Translations under genes and position numbers: made by a program | In this document: piece by piece, positions 53,327-64,000 of the stretch | How the letters are laid out: the number at the start of each line of letters is the position of its first letter | How positions within the stretch are numbered: the first letter of the stretch is position 1 | Origin: Stratiolaelaps scimitus | Taxonomy: Eukaryota; Arthropoda; Arachnida; Mesostigmata; Laelapidae | DNA length: 64,000 nt | Direction: 5' to 3' | NCBI GenBank assembly: GCA_019614645.1 | Contig: JABWDB010000046.1 | Coordinates: 1,192,001-1,256,000, forward strand | Notes under the pieces: generated by a model | What the model was told of the DNA's origin: nothing | The model's database searches: none | What the model saw: the letters and a program-made list of their open reading frames with translations, nothing else

Positions 53327-54120
53327 GTTCGGAGCCATTTTGTACATCGGAAAAAAATCTTCGATAACTTTTGAACCAAGCGTCGTCGTAAGGTGCAATT
53401 GGACCCGCTTATATTTGAGTTATTTGCTTACGTGCAACTCAGTGCTGGTTTAGTTTCCTAGAACAGACATGAATCCAGAAGCTGAAACATTGTTTAGCGC
53501 TGAAAATCAGTGTTCCGTGATCAACTGTTTGTTTCTTGAAGGAACGGGCCCAAATGACATTTATCGAAAATTGGCGAATATCTTAGACAGCAAGGCCTTC
53601 TTCATCCGGCGAAACGTTTACTGCTGGTTTAATCGACCCAGGGCCGGCCGCCTGAGAGGGACCCGACAAGAAAATTGTTCCGAACGGAAAAAGGCCATCC
53701 CCAGTGGCAGTGCCGAATAGACCTCGTCTTAGTCTGATGTTTATGCTTGATATGGTCGCTAACGACCTCTGCTGTCCTGAGTTACTGCGTAAAACCGAAA
53801 ACATCAATACAATCCGATATTTGAAGTTCTTGGAAAGGCTCATAGGCAAAAGGCACACGAATTGAAGGCACTCAGGTGTGGCTTGTCGATGACAACGAAC
53901 AAAACCCTGATTATGGTTGTATCGACAACGAATTTTTTGCTACGGAAATTCAAATGAATAGTAGAACCTCGGTTCAGAAATTTTCGGCGCGCCGGCTCCG
54001 GTGCGCAAACATACTGATTAAGGAGAGTACGTCTCATTTAGACTAAAAATTCATAATTCCAGTTCGTTTTTTTGGTTAAGGGTTAGTTAGGTTTTTTTGA
54101 TGTACAAAATAGCTCCGAAC
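53327..54120 (+). mobile_element. Degenerate mariner-type element with terminal inverted repeats
   Basis: The ends are imperfect inverted repeats of about 25 bases: GTTCGGAGCCATTTTGTACA at 53327 and, reading inward from 54120 on the minus strand, GTTCGGAGCTATTTTGTACA. Inside, the plus strand encodes a helix-turn-helix start from 53469 (CSVINCLFLEGTGPNDIYRK, then VYCWFNR), typical of mariner/SETMAR transposases. The frame is then lost, and the catalytic DD34D blocks are not recognisable. At 794 bp it is shorter than a full mariner (about 1.3 kb), pointing to internal deletion. It lies just 3' of IR fragment D and may mark where the rest of that copy was lost. Confidence 0.75.
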
Positions 54121-54439
54121 GACGTAATATCATTAAGTTCGAGATCAAATGATGGCAGCAGACTTTAAAAAGTGTATTTTATTTGAATGCTACCATAAAG
54201 TGTCTTATCATATTGACATCCAAACAAGTAAATTATTCTAAATGAACTTCATCATCATGCAACAGTGCATGTACACACTTCGTGTAACATGTTCATCCTA
54301 TACGGACCCCTTTAGTTGAAGAACTAACTTCACGATGTTGGTATATAAATATTGAGTAGATGAATTATTCTAGGCGTGTCCGACAATCCAACGCCGAATT
54401 GTGCTAGTCAATATTCATAAATTAACTTGAAATACTCAC

Positions 54440-55244
54440 ATAAAGCTTCTCATAGATGGGCGTGTTTACTTGGTAGATAACCCTCAATTCGGGACGATCG
54501 TTGATCTAATGATGACCACATAGGAAGCAAGTAGGATGCAATTTAACACATTGACATCATACAAAATAATCATTACATTTGGTAATTTTTCTTAATTTAT
54601 GCACATTAACATGAATACTAACGTATATATTGGTACAAATAAACGAAGCATAGTAATCGACCTCAGTCATTATTCATGTTGAGATAAAATGATTTACCAT
54701 ATCAATCGTATCGATGCGGAGTGTGGGACTTTTAACCACGAGGTTGGCTTTGCCCTGAAATCGATTGTCAATTGTCGCTACAGTTAGAATTGGATATGCT
54801 CCGAACAGTTGACTCATCTCGACCACCATATACACATGTCGTTGGTGAACATTTTGTACGAGTTTGGTTGCCAATCCTTCTTCAATAATAAATCTGGTCA
54901 AGTTCGTGGCCGAGAGTGACGTCTCTCGAAATCGATTGGACTCTCGTTTCGTGATAATCTCACTCGAAAGTAGTAGCGTTGTAGCTCGCCCGGCATCATA
55001 AATGTAAATTATTTACGTCCGATCAATAAGTTGATACTAGACATTACCTATCTAACAGTCGGCTTACGACACTGTCGTATCTCCCCGCATACCGTTTTAT
55101 GGTATATATGACATGTGCCGTTTTCAGACAGATGTCAAAGTCAGCTCACCTGTGATGTGAACATTTTACAACAAATGAATGATCCCAATATCCAGGTGGC
55201 GCCGATCAACTTTGTGAAGTTCGTATGAAACCGATCTTTGGTCG
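54440..55244 (-). pseudogene. Ionotropic receptor fragment, copy D (three exons)
   Basis: Exons 55244-55150 (M3: TKDRFHTNFTKLIGATWILG), 54754-54698 (GKANLVVKSPTLRIDTIDM) and 54505-54440 (INDRPELRVIYQVNTPIYE) match exons 8-10 of copy A in length, phase and splice sites, and are open. No neighbouring exon (pore or M1 upstream, later S2 downstream) was found within the distances seen in copies A and C. The residues are closer to copy A than to the adjacent copy C. It is best read as a truncated duplicate; its exons could only be used if spliced into another transcript. Confidence 0.8.
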
Positions 55245-56068
55245 CTACTCGGCGGCAACAGCGGACAAGTTGACAAAAGAATAGATTATTATGTAAAAAA
55301 AGGAGAACGGAGAATGTGGAGATATTTTGACGATGGATAATATACGTTTATTAATTATATTCTGCAATTGTATCTTGCTAAGGGTGCGTTACTCTTAAAC
55401 TGTATCTATCTGCTCGTTGACACCGTTCATTCGTTCAGTTCTCCTGATACAGGTATCTTATCACCGTGCTTTAGCTCTATTGGCTTACATTGTTCTGTTA
55501 CCGTAATTCCTGGGCAATAGCTGGGCAATTCGAATTAGCGTATACAATTAGACTAATTAAATAATTGCCACTGTCTTGTTGTTCCACCCATCGCTTTCCG
55601 CTGCAGCAGTCGTCCCCCCCCCCCCGCTAATTATTATTCCGTCTTCTCATTACAATTAACCAGTACTGTTCACCCGCTGAGTCCATAGAGGTGTTTAATC
55701 CTCGAGCCTAAAGGTGAAAGCGTAATTTACTATATACTATCGATGAACTCGTGATACATGCAATGCACTTTCCGAGCTGAGAGGTTAATTTAAATTAGAT
55801 TAGGTTAATTAGTCGGGTTATTATAGAGATTAATTGAAATTATAGATAGAATAATCGATGCCGCTCCGTCGTCGCACAGTTTGTCCCATGAAGTCAAGGA
55901 CTACCTTTTTACTATTATTATTGTTGTTGTTATTTTGGTCTCTACGAACGACTCATTAGTGGTTACGAAAAATGAAGAAATCACAAAAGCTATGTGATTA
56001 TACACAGTATGCAGCAAACATTCGTCTAAATCCCGGGTAGTCTAGCAAAGCATCGTCTCGAGTTAAGT

Positions 56069-56102
<34 letters not shown>

Positions 56103-57090
56103 AAACTATCTGGTTTAAACGTTTCACATCGTCTCTTCAAGTGGATGATGACCTTATAAAATATTAGCATTCAGTCGGGTAACACGGCGCCCTTCGCCGT
56201 TTATTCCATTTGTTGTTATATGATAATGATGGTTATTATTATTATCATTTTTTGATATGCATGGCCTAGCTACACATGCACATGTCGTATTCTCAAAAAA
56301 TAATCGTATATCATCTACCGCCGAAACGCACCCACGGAGCCGAACGCCGAACGCTTTCGTTGAGCTGATTTTTGTTTCAGCCGTCGAGGCAGATGGAATC
56401 AAAACGCTACGCTCGAAGATTAACCTGATTTCCTGGTCGGTAATCAAAAAAAAAATACAAGAAGAAGTAGAAATGGACGCCTGGTTTCCAGCAAATAAAA
56501 AAAAAACGAAAAAAAAAGGCGCCACAGATCCGATTTCTGACATTTCCAATTTCCACAGACGCTTCCGAACATCTGACGTCCGAAGTGAGTCACAGCGGGA
56601 CGATATCGCCACGGCTCGTAGCGAACGCATCGGAGAAGACACCATTATGTGGTGATTCCCGATTCTGCTGTCGCCTGAGCTGAGCACCCAGTTGGCGGCA
56701 CGAATCACAACTGCTACTGTTGTTAACTACGCCGAGCGAAGCGAATGAGTGGTTTCCCTTTTACTTTTGAACGATACGATGTTCTCTCCGATACAACAGT
56801 GGAACAATCCTCATTGGCGTCGGTTAAGCTTAATTGTGTGCTACAGACGTTGATAGGTCACACGAATGATATATATATATATATATATGTAGATATATAT
56901 ATTTTTTTATGATGGAGATTTTTTTTGATGATGAATTTTTTTATGAATGCTCATGCGGACTAGGGCTCACAGGTACCGTATTTTTCGATGGTGCTGTGGG
57001 ATTCCTGCCTGATGGCAGACCTATCCACTAAACTCGCGCCCCACTTAAACTTCACTCTAGGTTGGTGTGGGTCTTCAAAATTAACAGTAC

Positions 57091-57122
<32 letters not shown>

Positions 57123-60100
57123 AGTTGCTGGCTTCTATTTGTATGTACTATAACAGTGTTTCTCTGTAAATTTACATAAATTGCTTAGCGATAGGGCTGA
57201 TATAACTTGGCAATAATATGTCAGCGAAGGGCAATATTACCTCCGACACGGTTTACAGCCGTACTCACACCATCTAATTGGATAAAAGTGACATCCATTT
57301 TTGTACTTGTTAATTTGCTGAAAATATGGCATCATAACATCTGATGAGCTCATGAACTTCACGAACTTAAAAAGGACAGTCCATGCTGGCAGCATGACGT
57401 GGATGACAAAACGCCTCTGCCTGCTAAAACTGCTGAGAGTCTATCTCTTCCCTAGAGTCGCCACGCTTGGCATTTTTTCGAAGAGTAGGCTAGCGGCCTT
57501 GAATGGTACGACATTTAAAATTCATCCTTGGATACGTTTAACAACATACAATTTGATGAAACGTTCTATATTTAATAAGAAATAAATGTAATATATAATG
57601 TCGATGAGAAGGCAAGTCGGAATAATGAACCTGCAACCATTTAAAATGAATTTCACAGAATGCATCTCGTCTAGACATGCCTTTCGAGCTGAATATTGCC
57701 GTTTGACTCAGAGAGCGAATTGACTAACAGCCGTGGACTGCCCTAACAGTCTACAAACTATCATTATCCAGAACACCCCTCTGAGGGAAGCCAGTGTTCG
57801 GGGAAGGAGCAAGAGATCACCAGGGCTTGAAACCACGGATCCCAGGTGGTCACACGTCTCCGGTCAGAAGATTCACGACTCTAAAAGGATAACGCATCGG
57901 GATCAACTACGTAAATGCCAAAATAATGGAACGATTGACGGTGAACTTAACATGTCATGTATGTACATTGTACACTTCCTTTAAAAAAAAAAGCGTTCTG
58001 CTACCTTGTTCCAACTAAGTTCATTTAATACATAAATTGTACGGGTATTCAATGTGTGTTCAGGGGAATTAGAACGAACTCATGCACCCCTACCGTTCTG
58101 GAGCGGGAGGGGTTCTTAACCCATAAGAGCTCTGTCGTTCAAGAACCCATGTAATTCCATCCTTAGAGTGTATATCGTTTGCCTCGAACGTTTACATTAC
58201 AAATCAACGTGTGTATACTATGACGAACACATTCCCAAATGTCTATGCAGCACTCCCGGGCGATCGTCGGCGGAATTGGCGTTCCAGTGAATGGCTTGCT
58301 CAGTAAACTGTTACGGGTACCACTTCGGTGCAAACGGGATCTCAGTATGGGACAGAAGGGCCCGAGGACACAATGCTAACTCGAGACGGGGAGATTGCTC
58401 AGAATGACGCTGTTCGTGCTATTTCGTGCGGTAAACGCCGCAGATGCCCTATCGCTGACGTCTTGACGGAGCACTAAGTGTACGTATTTCTCCGTTTGCA
58501 CGTTGTGCTAATGACTTTCAAGATGGTTCGAACGGTTCCGTTCGCGATCACCGCTGGGGTGACAAAGACGACCCTAAACACGATCTGAGGGTGTGATGCC
58601 ACACAGGGCTGAAGGAACTTGCCGTTATGCTCTCGCTCAAGAACTTGTCGACTATCTGGGGTTTGCTTCCGCTGGAGGTCCGCGAACTTGCAAGTTTAAA
58701 AAGTTGTTGGCTAAGCAGCTGTAGTCATAATCTCTATTTTACGCGTACGAATGTATTTCCACGAAGGCTCATATATTTTTATATATTATTTTAAGGTTCA
58801 TATTATATTATAATATTTTACTTTTATATATTAGTACTATATATTTTTGTTGTTATGTCAATCCCATTGTTACAATGTATAATGTAAAATTTATTAATTC
58901 TCAACGAAATCTAAAGCGTTTGTACATTTGCAGTTCCATGTATGCTCAGTGAAGGCTTGGAATATATTTCTCTCACGAGTTAGAAATTGTGGAGATCCAA
59001 AAATTACGAGCCTAACGTCTCTCACTTGTCCTGCAAATGCTAAAGATTCATTTTCCTAATAGAATAAGTTGCCATTTAAACTACACCTATTTATATCTAG
59101 TTCAGCTTAAGTTATCTAAATATCTGCAAGCTGCGAACAGAGAACGATTTCCTTACGATATATTATCGCGAAAGTCACCATTTGACGGACACGTATTATT
59201 GGCAGGCCTAGTAGGCCATGAAAGGCTAGTTCTCACTTTTCAACACTTCACCTGAATTGAGTGCACACATAAGCTCAGTGGCTGTATAATCGAATTACGC
59301 AGTCTCTAGATATGATTAATTATATAAGCATAGCCGGCTGATCCAGGTGCAGGAGTATCTACATTAGCGTTTCTAAAATTCATGTTACCCTGATATGTGA
59401 CAACAGCTTTTCGACACTTTGACATGCAGTAAATTGTGCTACATGAATGTAACAAACGACCGCCTGCTGCACAGCTGTTTGTTCGTATCAACAACAGATG
59501 TAGGCAATCCTCTCGTCGTTCATAACACATATATAAGCAACACTGTGACTAGCAGAGGGTTCCTTGCGTCGTCAAAGTTAGTCATCATATGTTCGGTCGT
59601 CCGATGGCCGCCGTGGTCGGCTCTCGGATTCTTCTTGTAAACCCACCCCATAGACGCGATGCGGTCCAATCACGAACCCGATCATGGCGGAACATCCGGA
59701 AGCCGCGTGCGCAGATGCGCTTTTTCAGTACGTCGGAACGTCGCCGCAGCATTCGACCACGATGTAGACGCTACACGGCTGCTCAGAAATCGCTGTACCC
59801 CACCGTGTTGCCATCTTATGCATTCGTGACATCTGCATCCGGACGATCAGACGATCCGATCGGTGCAAACATCATCTGTGATTAATTTGAAGGAAGGGCT
59901 CACCATACAGACAGCGATATGCCGTTACTGCCGAACGCACCCGAAGCCTTACGAAGCGGGCGCCTTCGCTGAGAACCTGTTCTGCGGAAGCGAGCGGACA
60001 CGTTTCTTCGGGCGGAGGAGGTGTCCCCGCTATTGCCAGTGTAACATATCGTCCACTTACAATTAATTGCCCACCACGAGTCAATTTACGTAACTTTCCA

Positions 60101-61243
60101 ATGGACTGGTAACTGCTATGCAAGACGGGGAAACAAGGTGATACAGGGTGACGATGTCACTGCATTGTTTGCAATGTGCGGCCCAGTGGCGCATGTCAGG
60201 ATAATTACTGCACGAAAGCACTGTATGAAAATAGAGATAATTGCGCTTGGGCGTTCCTTGAAGATTCTGTTCCAATGACGGTAGTTAGTCGAAATAGCGA
60301 CATATCTACATATCACCGAGCACTGTGATCAGTTTACCATTTTTTGGCTGATGAATGCCCATGAGATCGTTCACCCCGAAATTCTCATCTGACCAATAGT
60401 TTACACTGTCAGTAAGAGACAATCGCAGGGTGATTAACATACGCGAAATAATCGAATTGTAATTGTTTATTAGGATACATTAATGTAATGGAAAATTTTG
60501 AAAAGCTTTTTAAAATGTCATCCAATCCTCTAGAATTACGCAAAGTTCACTCGTTTGTGGTGTTGTCGATTGATCGTCACAATCTCTTAATTTATTTTTG
60601 CAAATCGCCGTAACTGTGCCAAAGGTAACCTCGAGCAGGCTCGAAGCTCTGCTCCAGCTCATCAGCAGCTCGAGATATCGCTAATCAAATTAGATTGAAT
60701 GCTGTTCATTTAATGCTCACACCACTATCCATCTGGGGTCCGAATAGGAGTGGTCCAAACATACGACATATCTGTCACCTCGTCAGAGGAGCCGGCCACC
60801 GATCGTCCCCATCGTCGACGATCGTCCAATTCCCGTGTGTACCTCTAGGCGAGCGCGGTCTTGCCGCGGCCGTGATGTCACTGATAAGGGATAAAACCCA
60901 ATAGCATTTAAGGCTAGTTGCTATCATCATCATCGTCATAGTACGGATGTGATTCCGCTGTATGCCGCGGAAGCGGCGCCCGGGTGAATCGGTCGTAGCA
61001 ATGGGCGACAGTTCGCCCTTTTTTCTCGATCTGTGTTCGAGGGAGAGGGCAGCGCATAAAGAAAACGTCTCGCGTCCGAACATCGCCGACAGAAAACACG
61101 GGACCCGACGCGCGGTCTCATCTTCATATGCCAACAGACCGTACCCTGTGCGCCGTTTCGCCTAAACGACGTACCCGACACCGTGCGTAAACAGCACCAC
61201 GAATCCACCGAACGTGCAAGCAAAGCGGAGAAAGCAGGAGATC
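55245..61243. other. Spacer between the IR cluster and the serine protease gene
   Basis: About 6 kb with no gene recognised. AT tracts lie at 56069-56101, 56868-56890 and 57090-57121, and a poly-C run at about 55615-55626. Overlapping open frames at 56154-56708 (both strands), 57352-57585, 57733-57984 and 59589-59885 resemble no family. The last few hundred bases, which are GC-richer, probably hold the promoter and 5' untranslated region of the protease gene. Confidence 0.45.
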
Positions 61244-64000
61244 ATGTGGTTCCTGGGGGGACTTGCTGTCCTCGGAACAGTGACTGCCGGTGTGCAGGCA
61301 CAGGGTAAGCCGTGCACTTGACATTATATACTGTGTGTACCCATGAACGGAAATCGTAACGTCATTGAAAAAAACGGTCGACGGTTGTAGTCCCGTCTAC
61401 TGCCGTGACGTTTAATGGCCAATTAGCAAGCTTGCGAGGAATAGGGGCCTATATAGTGATTCGCATATATATATATATATAGATATATATATATATATAT
61501 ATATATATGTTTATGGACAACCCCTGACATAATGAAGCCATCCACTCCAATGGTTAAGAATGAAAGCATACTAAGGGCACCTTGTACAGAAATGCTCCAT
61601 TACCATCAGTGTGCCGTCAAGCCGACTTGAATGTGGAACAATAATCATGTAGCCCGATATATATTATTTCTATAAAACCATTGTCGTTGTTGCTGTTGTC
61701 TAAAAGCGTCATGCTCTTCTTATAAATCATATTTGAGTAAAGCTGTATGAGCCAAAATCATATTGTCTCATGAAGCTGAGCAGATCACAAACGTGCCTGT
61801 CTCTGTACCCGCAAAATGAACTAATTAATGGGCCTGACGCAATGAAGTAATGAATGGGACAGTATTCTTTAAAAAGGGCGTTCGTCCAAGAAAATACCGA
61901 ACAATGTCTAATCGGCGAAGGTCCCTCCAACTGCAAACGAGAATCCGATGAGTTTCAGACCGTTCTCCGCCCGTGGATCTTTGTACGCCACTAGCCTACA
62001 ACGACCACATTAGTTCTCATGTTCCATAATATGCGGAGACTTCCTCTCACCAGACGCACATTTCACATTGTCCTTGACTCATTATGCCGTTGAAAGCTGC
62101 TGCTACCCTCCTTGTTCATCGCGCCCATCGTGTACATATGATCTGCGTTTATTTGATGTGCCTATTCCAGGACAATGTGGCCAGAGTCCTTATAGTGACG
62201 TCGAGGTTGAACGAATCGTGGGCGGTCAGGAGGCGAGCGCAGGCGAATGGCCCTGGCAGGTAGGCCTGCGACACTCATTTAACCATACCGTATCTAGTAC
62301 AAGTGTAGACTAATTATTATAACTATATTCGATTCAAAATCGTTTTCCATTCGATTTGCTCAGGTCTACCCATTGTTTTTTAGACTTCAGTTTTTTTTTT
62401 AGTAAACTGGAATAAATAATAATAAATATAAAGTAATCAATATTAAATATTGCAACGGAAAGAAAGGGCCGGTACAATTAAATTGAAAATGGGTGCAGTC
62501 CCATGAAATATTTTGACGAATTCTCCCCGATTAGTGTCCAGGAAACCCGAGGCCAATTTAAGTGTATGCTTTCCGATATCGTATTCGTTGATTTGAGCCA
62601 CCGATTATGAATTCGCGCAGCGACAATACAGCTAAATATTAGTCACAATACACGACGCTGACCCAATGGATGCCTCTATCTATCCCAATTATCATTAAGG
62701 GTATACAGTGATTACGTGATCACGTCCGAACGGTCGAAACCAATCACCATTTTTCTTCGCAATGTGACAGCGCGTGCACAAGGGACAATTCTTTCCCCAA
62801 GACATAATTTTCCCCAACATTGTTCACACGCATCTCCTGTACGTTACTATCGATTCTCTGTTCAATCGATTGGAAATCTATATTTTATACAGCCTAAATC
62901 GTACTAACATCGTTCATTTTGGTTCAGGTATCTCTTCGACGGGCTGGTCGTGATGGTCGAACTCGACACTTCTGCGGGGGTGCACTATTATCCGACCGAT
63001 GGATGGCCACCGCTGCTCACTGCGTTGTGAAGTACATGTTTTCGCGGTTTTTACCATATACTATATATATATATACATTGTAGAAGAGCCAAGAATGACT
63101 AGCATTGTCAAAATGTTTCCACGAGAAACCTACGATGATTGCTTATGATGCTTCGATGAGCCAAACCTTGTTGCTCGCTGCCGGGTAGTTCAACTTGTGC
63201 CTGAGGTGGACTTGGCAAATGCCACCCAAAGGTTCATTTATGTTCGACTTGCAATTATCTAGGAGGATGTGTGGTGCTTGTGACTGGGCATCTCACTGCC
63301 CCCATACTGTACGAATACGCTAGGCGATACCGGGAAGGGCGGTGGTACTGTTGAACATCATCAACAGCTCCAGGAGGGGCGGGTCACGGTGTTGATATGC
63401 AGTAGCATGATCGCCTGCTTCATTAGGATGAAAGACTTGTAATTATCAAAGGAGAACCAGAGAGAGAAAAGCAGGAAAAGCTGAAGCCTTAAGGTGATTC
63501 ATGATGGTGCAGGGGCCATAACGTAACGTGTAAAATGGGCGTTGATTGCCTTCTCGTCATCGTGATTTGCACGGTGTGTTGACGTTAGAATTTTAACAAG
63601 TACACTTGTGTAAAGGTAAAAGATCAAGATTTTACTGGTTTCTTAAAGAAAGTGCAGTTTTTCAACGTTTAAGTTCTCAATTTGCGTCATCAGCTGGCCG
63701 GACGCGAATCTGTGGTCTCCGACCTTTTGACAGAAAGTGTCCTGTGATGCGGAGACATTGTTACGGCCATCAAGCTCTCATATCATATCATAAATCGGAT
63801 GTCTTCGATCTGTTATTCCAGTAACTACGGCGCAGTCGTTTCTCCTGCCTCGACTATCAAGGTCCGCGTGGGAGAGCACGATCAGAACGTGCTCGAGAAT
63901 CAGGAAATACAGGTTGACGCCGGCAGCATCTTCAAGTATCCCAGTTACCAAGGATACAACTACGACATCGCTCTCATCAAGCTATCGAAAAGGGTGCGTC
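61244..64000 (+). CDS. Secreted trypsin-like serine protease (5' part, four exons, runs off the window)
   Basis: Chymotrypsin-fold (S1 family) enzyme, secreted as a zymogen. Exons: 61244-61304, 62171-62259, 62928-63031, and 63822 to beyond the window end; borders are GT/AG and phases agree. The first 20 residues form a signal peptide (MWFLGGLAVLGTVTAGVQAQ). A short propeptide with one Cys (C23) follows, which probably bonds to the catalytic domain. The activation site is R35-IVGG. The catalytic His is in ATAAHC (H81, with C66 and C82 placed for the conserved His-loop disulphide), and the catalytic Asp is in YDIALIKL (D133). The catalytic Ser and the specificity pocket lie outside the window, so trypsin-like specificity is unproven. 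No clip domain is present. In arthropods such enzymes serve in digestion, cuticle processing or immune cascades; the sequence does not say which. Confidence 0.92.
61466..61508 (+). repeat. (AT)n microsatellite in the first intron of the protease gene
   Basis: An AT tract with a single G interruption lies about 160 bases after the donor of the signal-peptide exon. Confidence 0.85.

Larger units (their letters stand above)
50771..54439. other. Spacer between IR copies C and D, rich in mobile-element debris
   Basis: No exon 1 for copy C was found here. An (AT)n tract is at 51049-51071. From about 51720 to 52050 the plus strand is strongly T-rich. Retroelement remnants follow (52068-52935), then a mariner relic (53327-54120). 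The S2 exons of copy D that should follow 54440 are absent. Confidence 0.5.

Noticed and set aside
56154..56708. Opposed open frames of 184 and 132 codons
   Set aside because: Both include poly-A/T and other low-complexity runs and show no recognisable domain.
59589..60123. GC-richer open frames on both strands
   Set aside because: The Arg-rich translations fit no family and the frames are mutually exclusive; codon use alone cannot support a gene.
62068..62170. Alternative start for the serine protease within the open frame before exon 2
   Set aside because: The exon at 61244-61304 supplies a proper signal peptide and a phase-1 donor matching the acceptor at 62171.

Overview
The window looks like nuclear DNA from an arthropod, possibly a mite or other chelicerate. 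The genes are split into many short exons with GT/AG borders. The introns and spacers are crowded with AT, GA, CT and TAA microsatellites and with decayed mariner/Tc1 and non-LTR elements, and there is a divergent ionotropic-receptor family without an amino-terminal domain. The species-level guess is inference only. No bacterial operons, CRISPR arrays or rRNA genes were seen.

Layout. (1) 1292-14937, plus strand: a complete 13-exon gene for a FERM-domain membrane protein of the FRMD3/FRMD5 type (598 residues), assembled exon by exon with every splice phase matching. (2) 14938-23487: 8.5 kb with no gene recognised, mostly simple repeats. (3) 23488-24339, minus strand: an intronless PAQR/hemolysin-III family membrane protein resembling MMD (PAQR10/11). 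(4) 24340-27895: a spacer with a relic of a non-LTR element. (5) 27896-55244, minus strand: a tandem cluster of ionotropic glutamate receptor-like (IR) genes. Copy A (27896-38200) is complete: 15 exons, 477 residues. Copy C (41500-50770) has exons 2-15 with nearly identical exon lengths and the same phases, but carries a TAG codon in the pore-loop exon and has no recognisable first exon. Copy D (54440-55244) is a three-exon fragment. Introns and spacers of the cluster hold a degenerate mariner, an R1-like reverse transcriptase relic, a Tc1-type element folded into long inverted repeats, a second mariner relic with terminal inverted repeats, and tRNA-derived SINE-like pieces. (6) 55245-61243: a spacer with no recognised gene. 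(7) 61244 to the window end, plus strand: the first four exons of a secreted trypsin-like serine protease, cut off by the window edge after the catalytic Asp.

The genes do not form a pathway. FRMD5-like is a membrane-cytoskeleton adaptor, the PAQR protein a seven-helix membrane protein, the IR cluster a set of candidate chemosensory channels grown by tandem duplication, and the protease a secreted enzyme. The most interesting part is the IR array, above all the nonsense codon in the pore of an otherwise well preserved copy, which resembles the known pseudo-pseudogene situation in fly IRs. Exon models were read by eye from splice sites and homology and have not been tested against transcripts.
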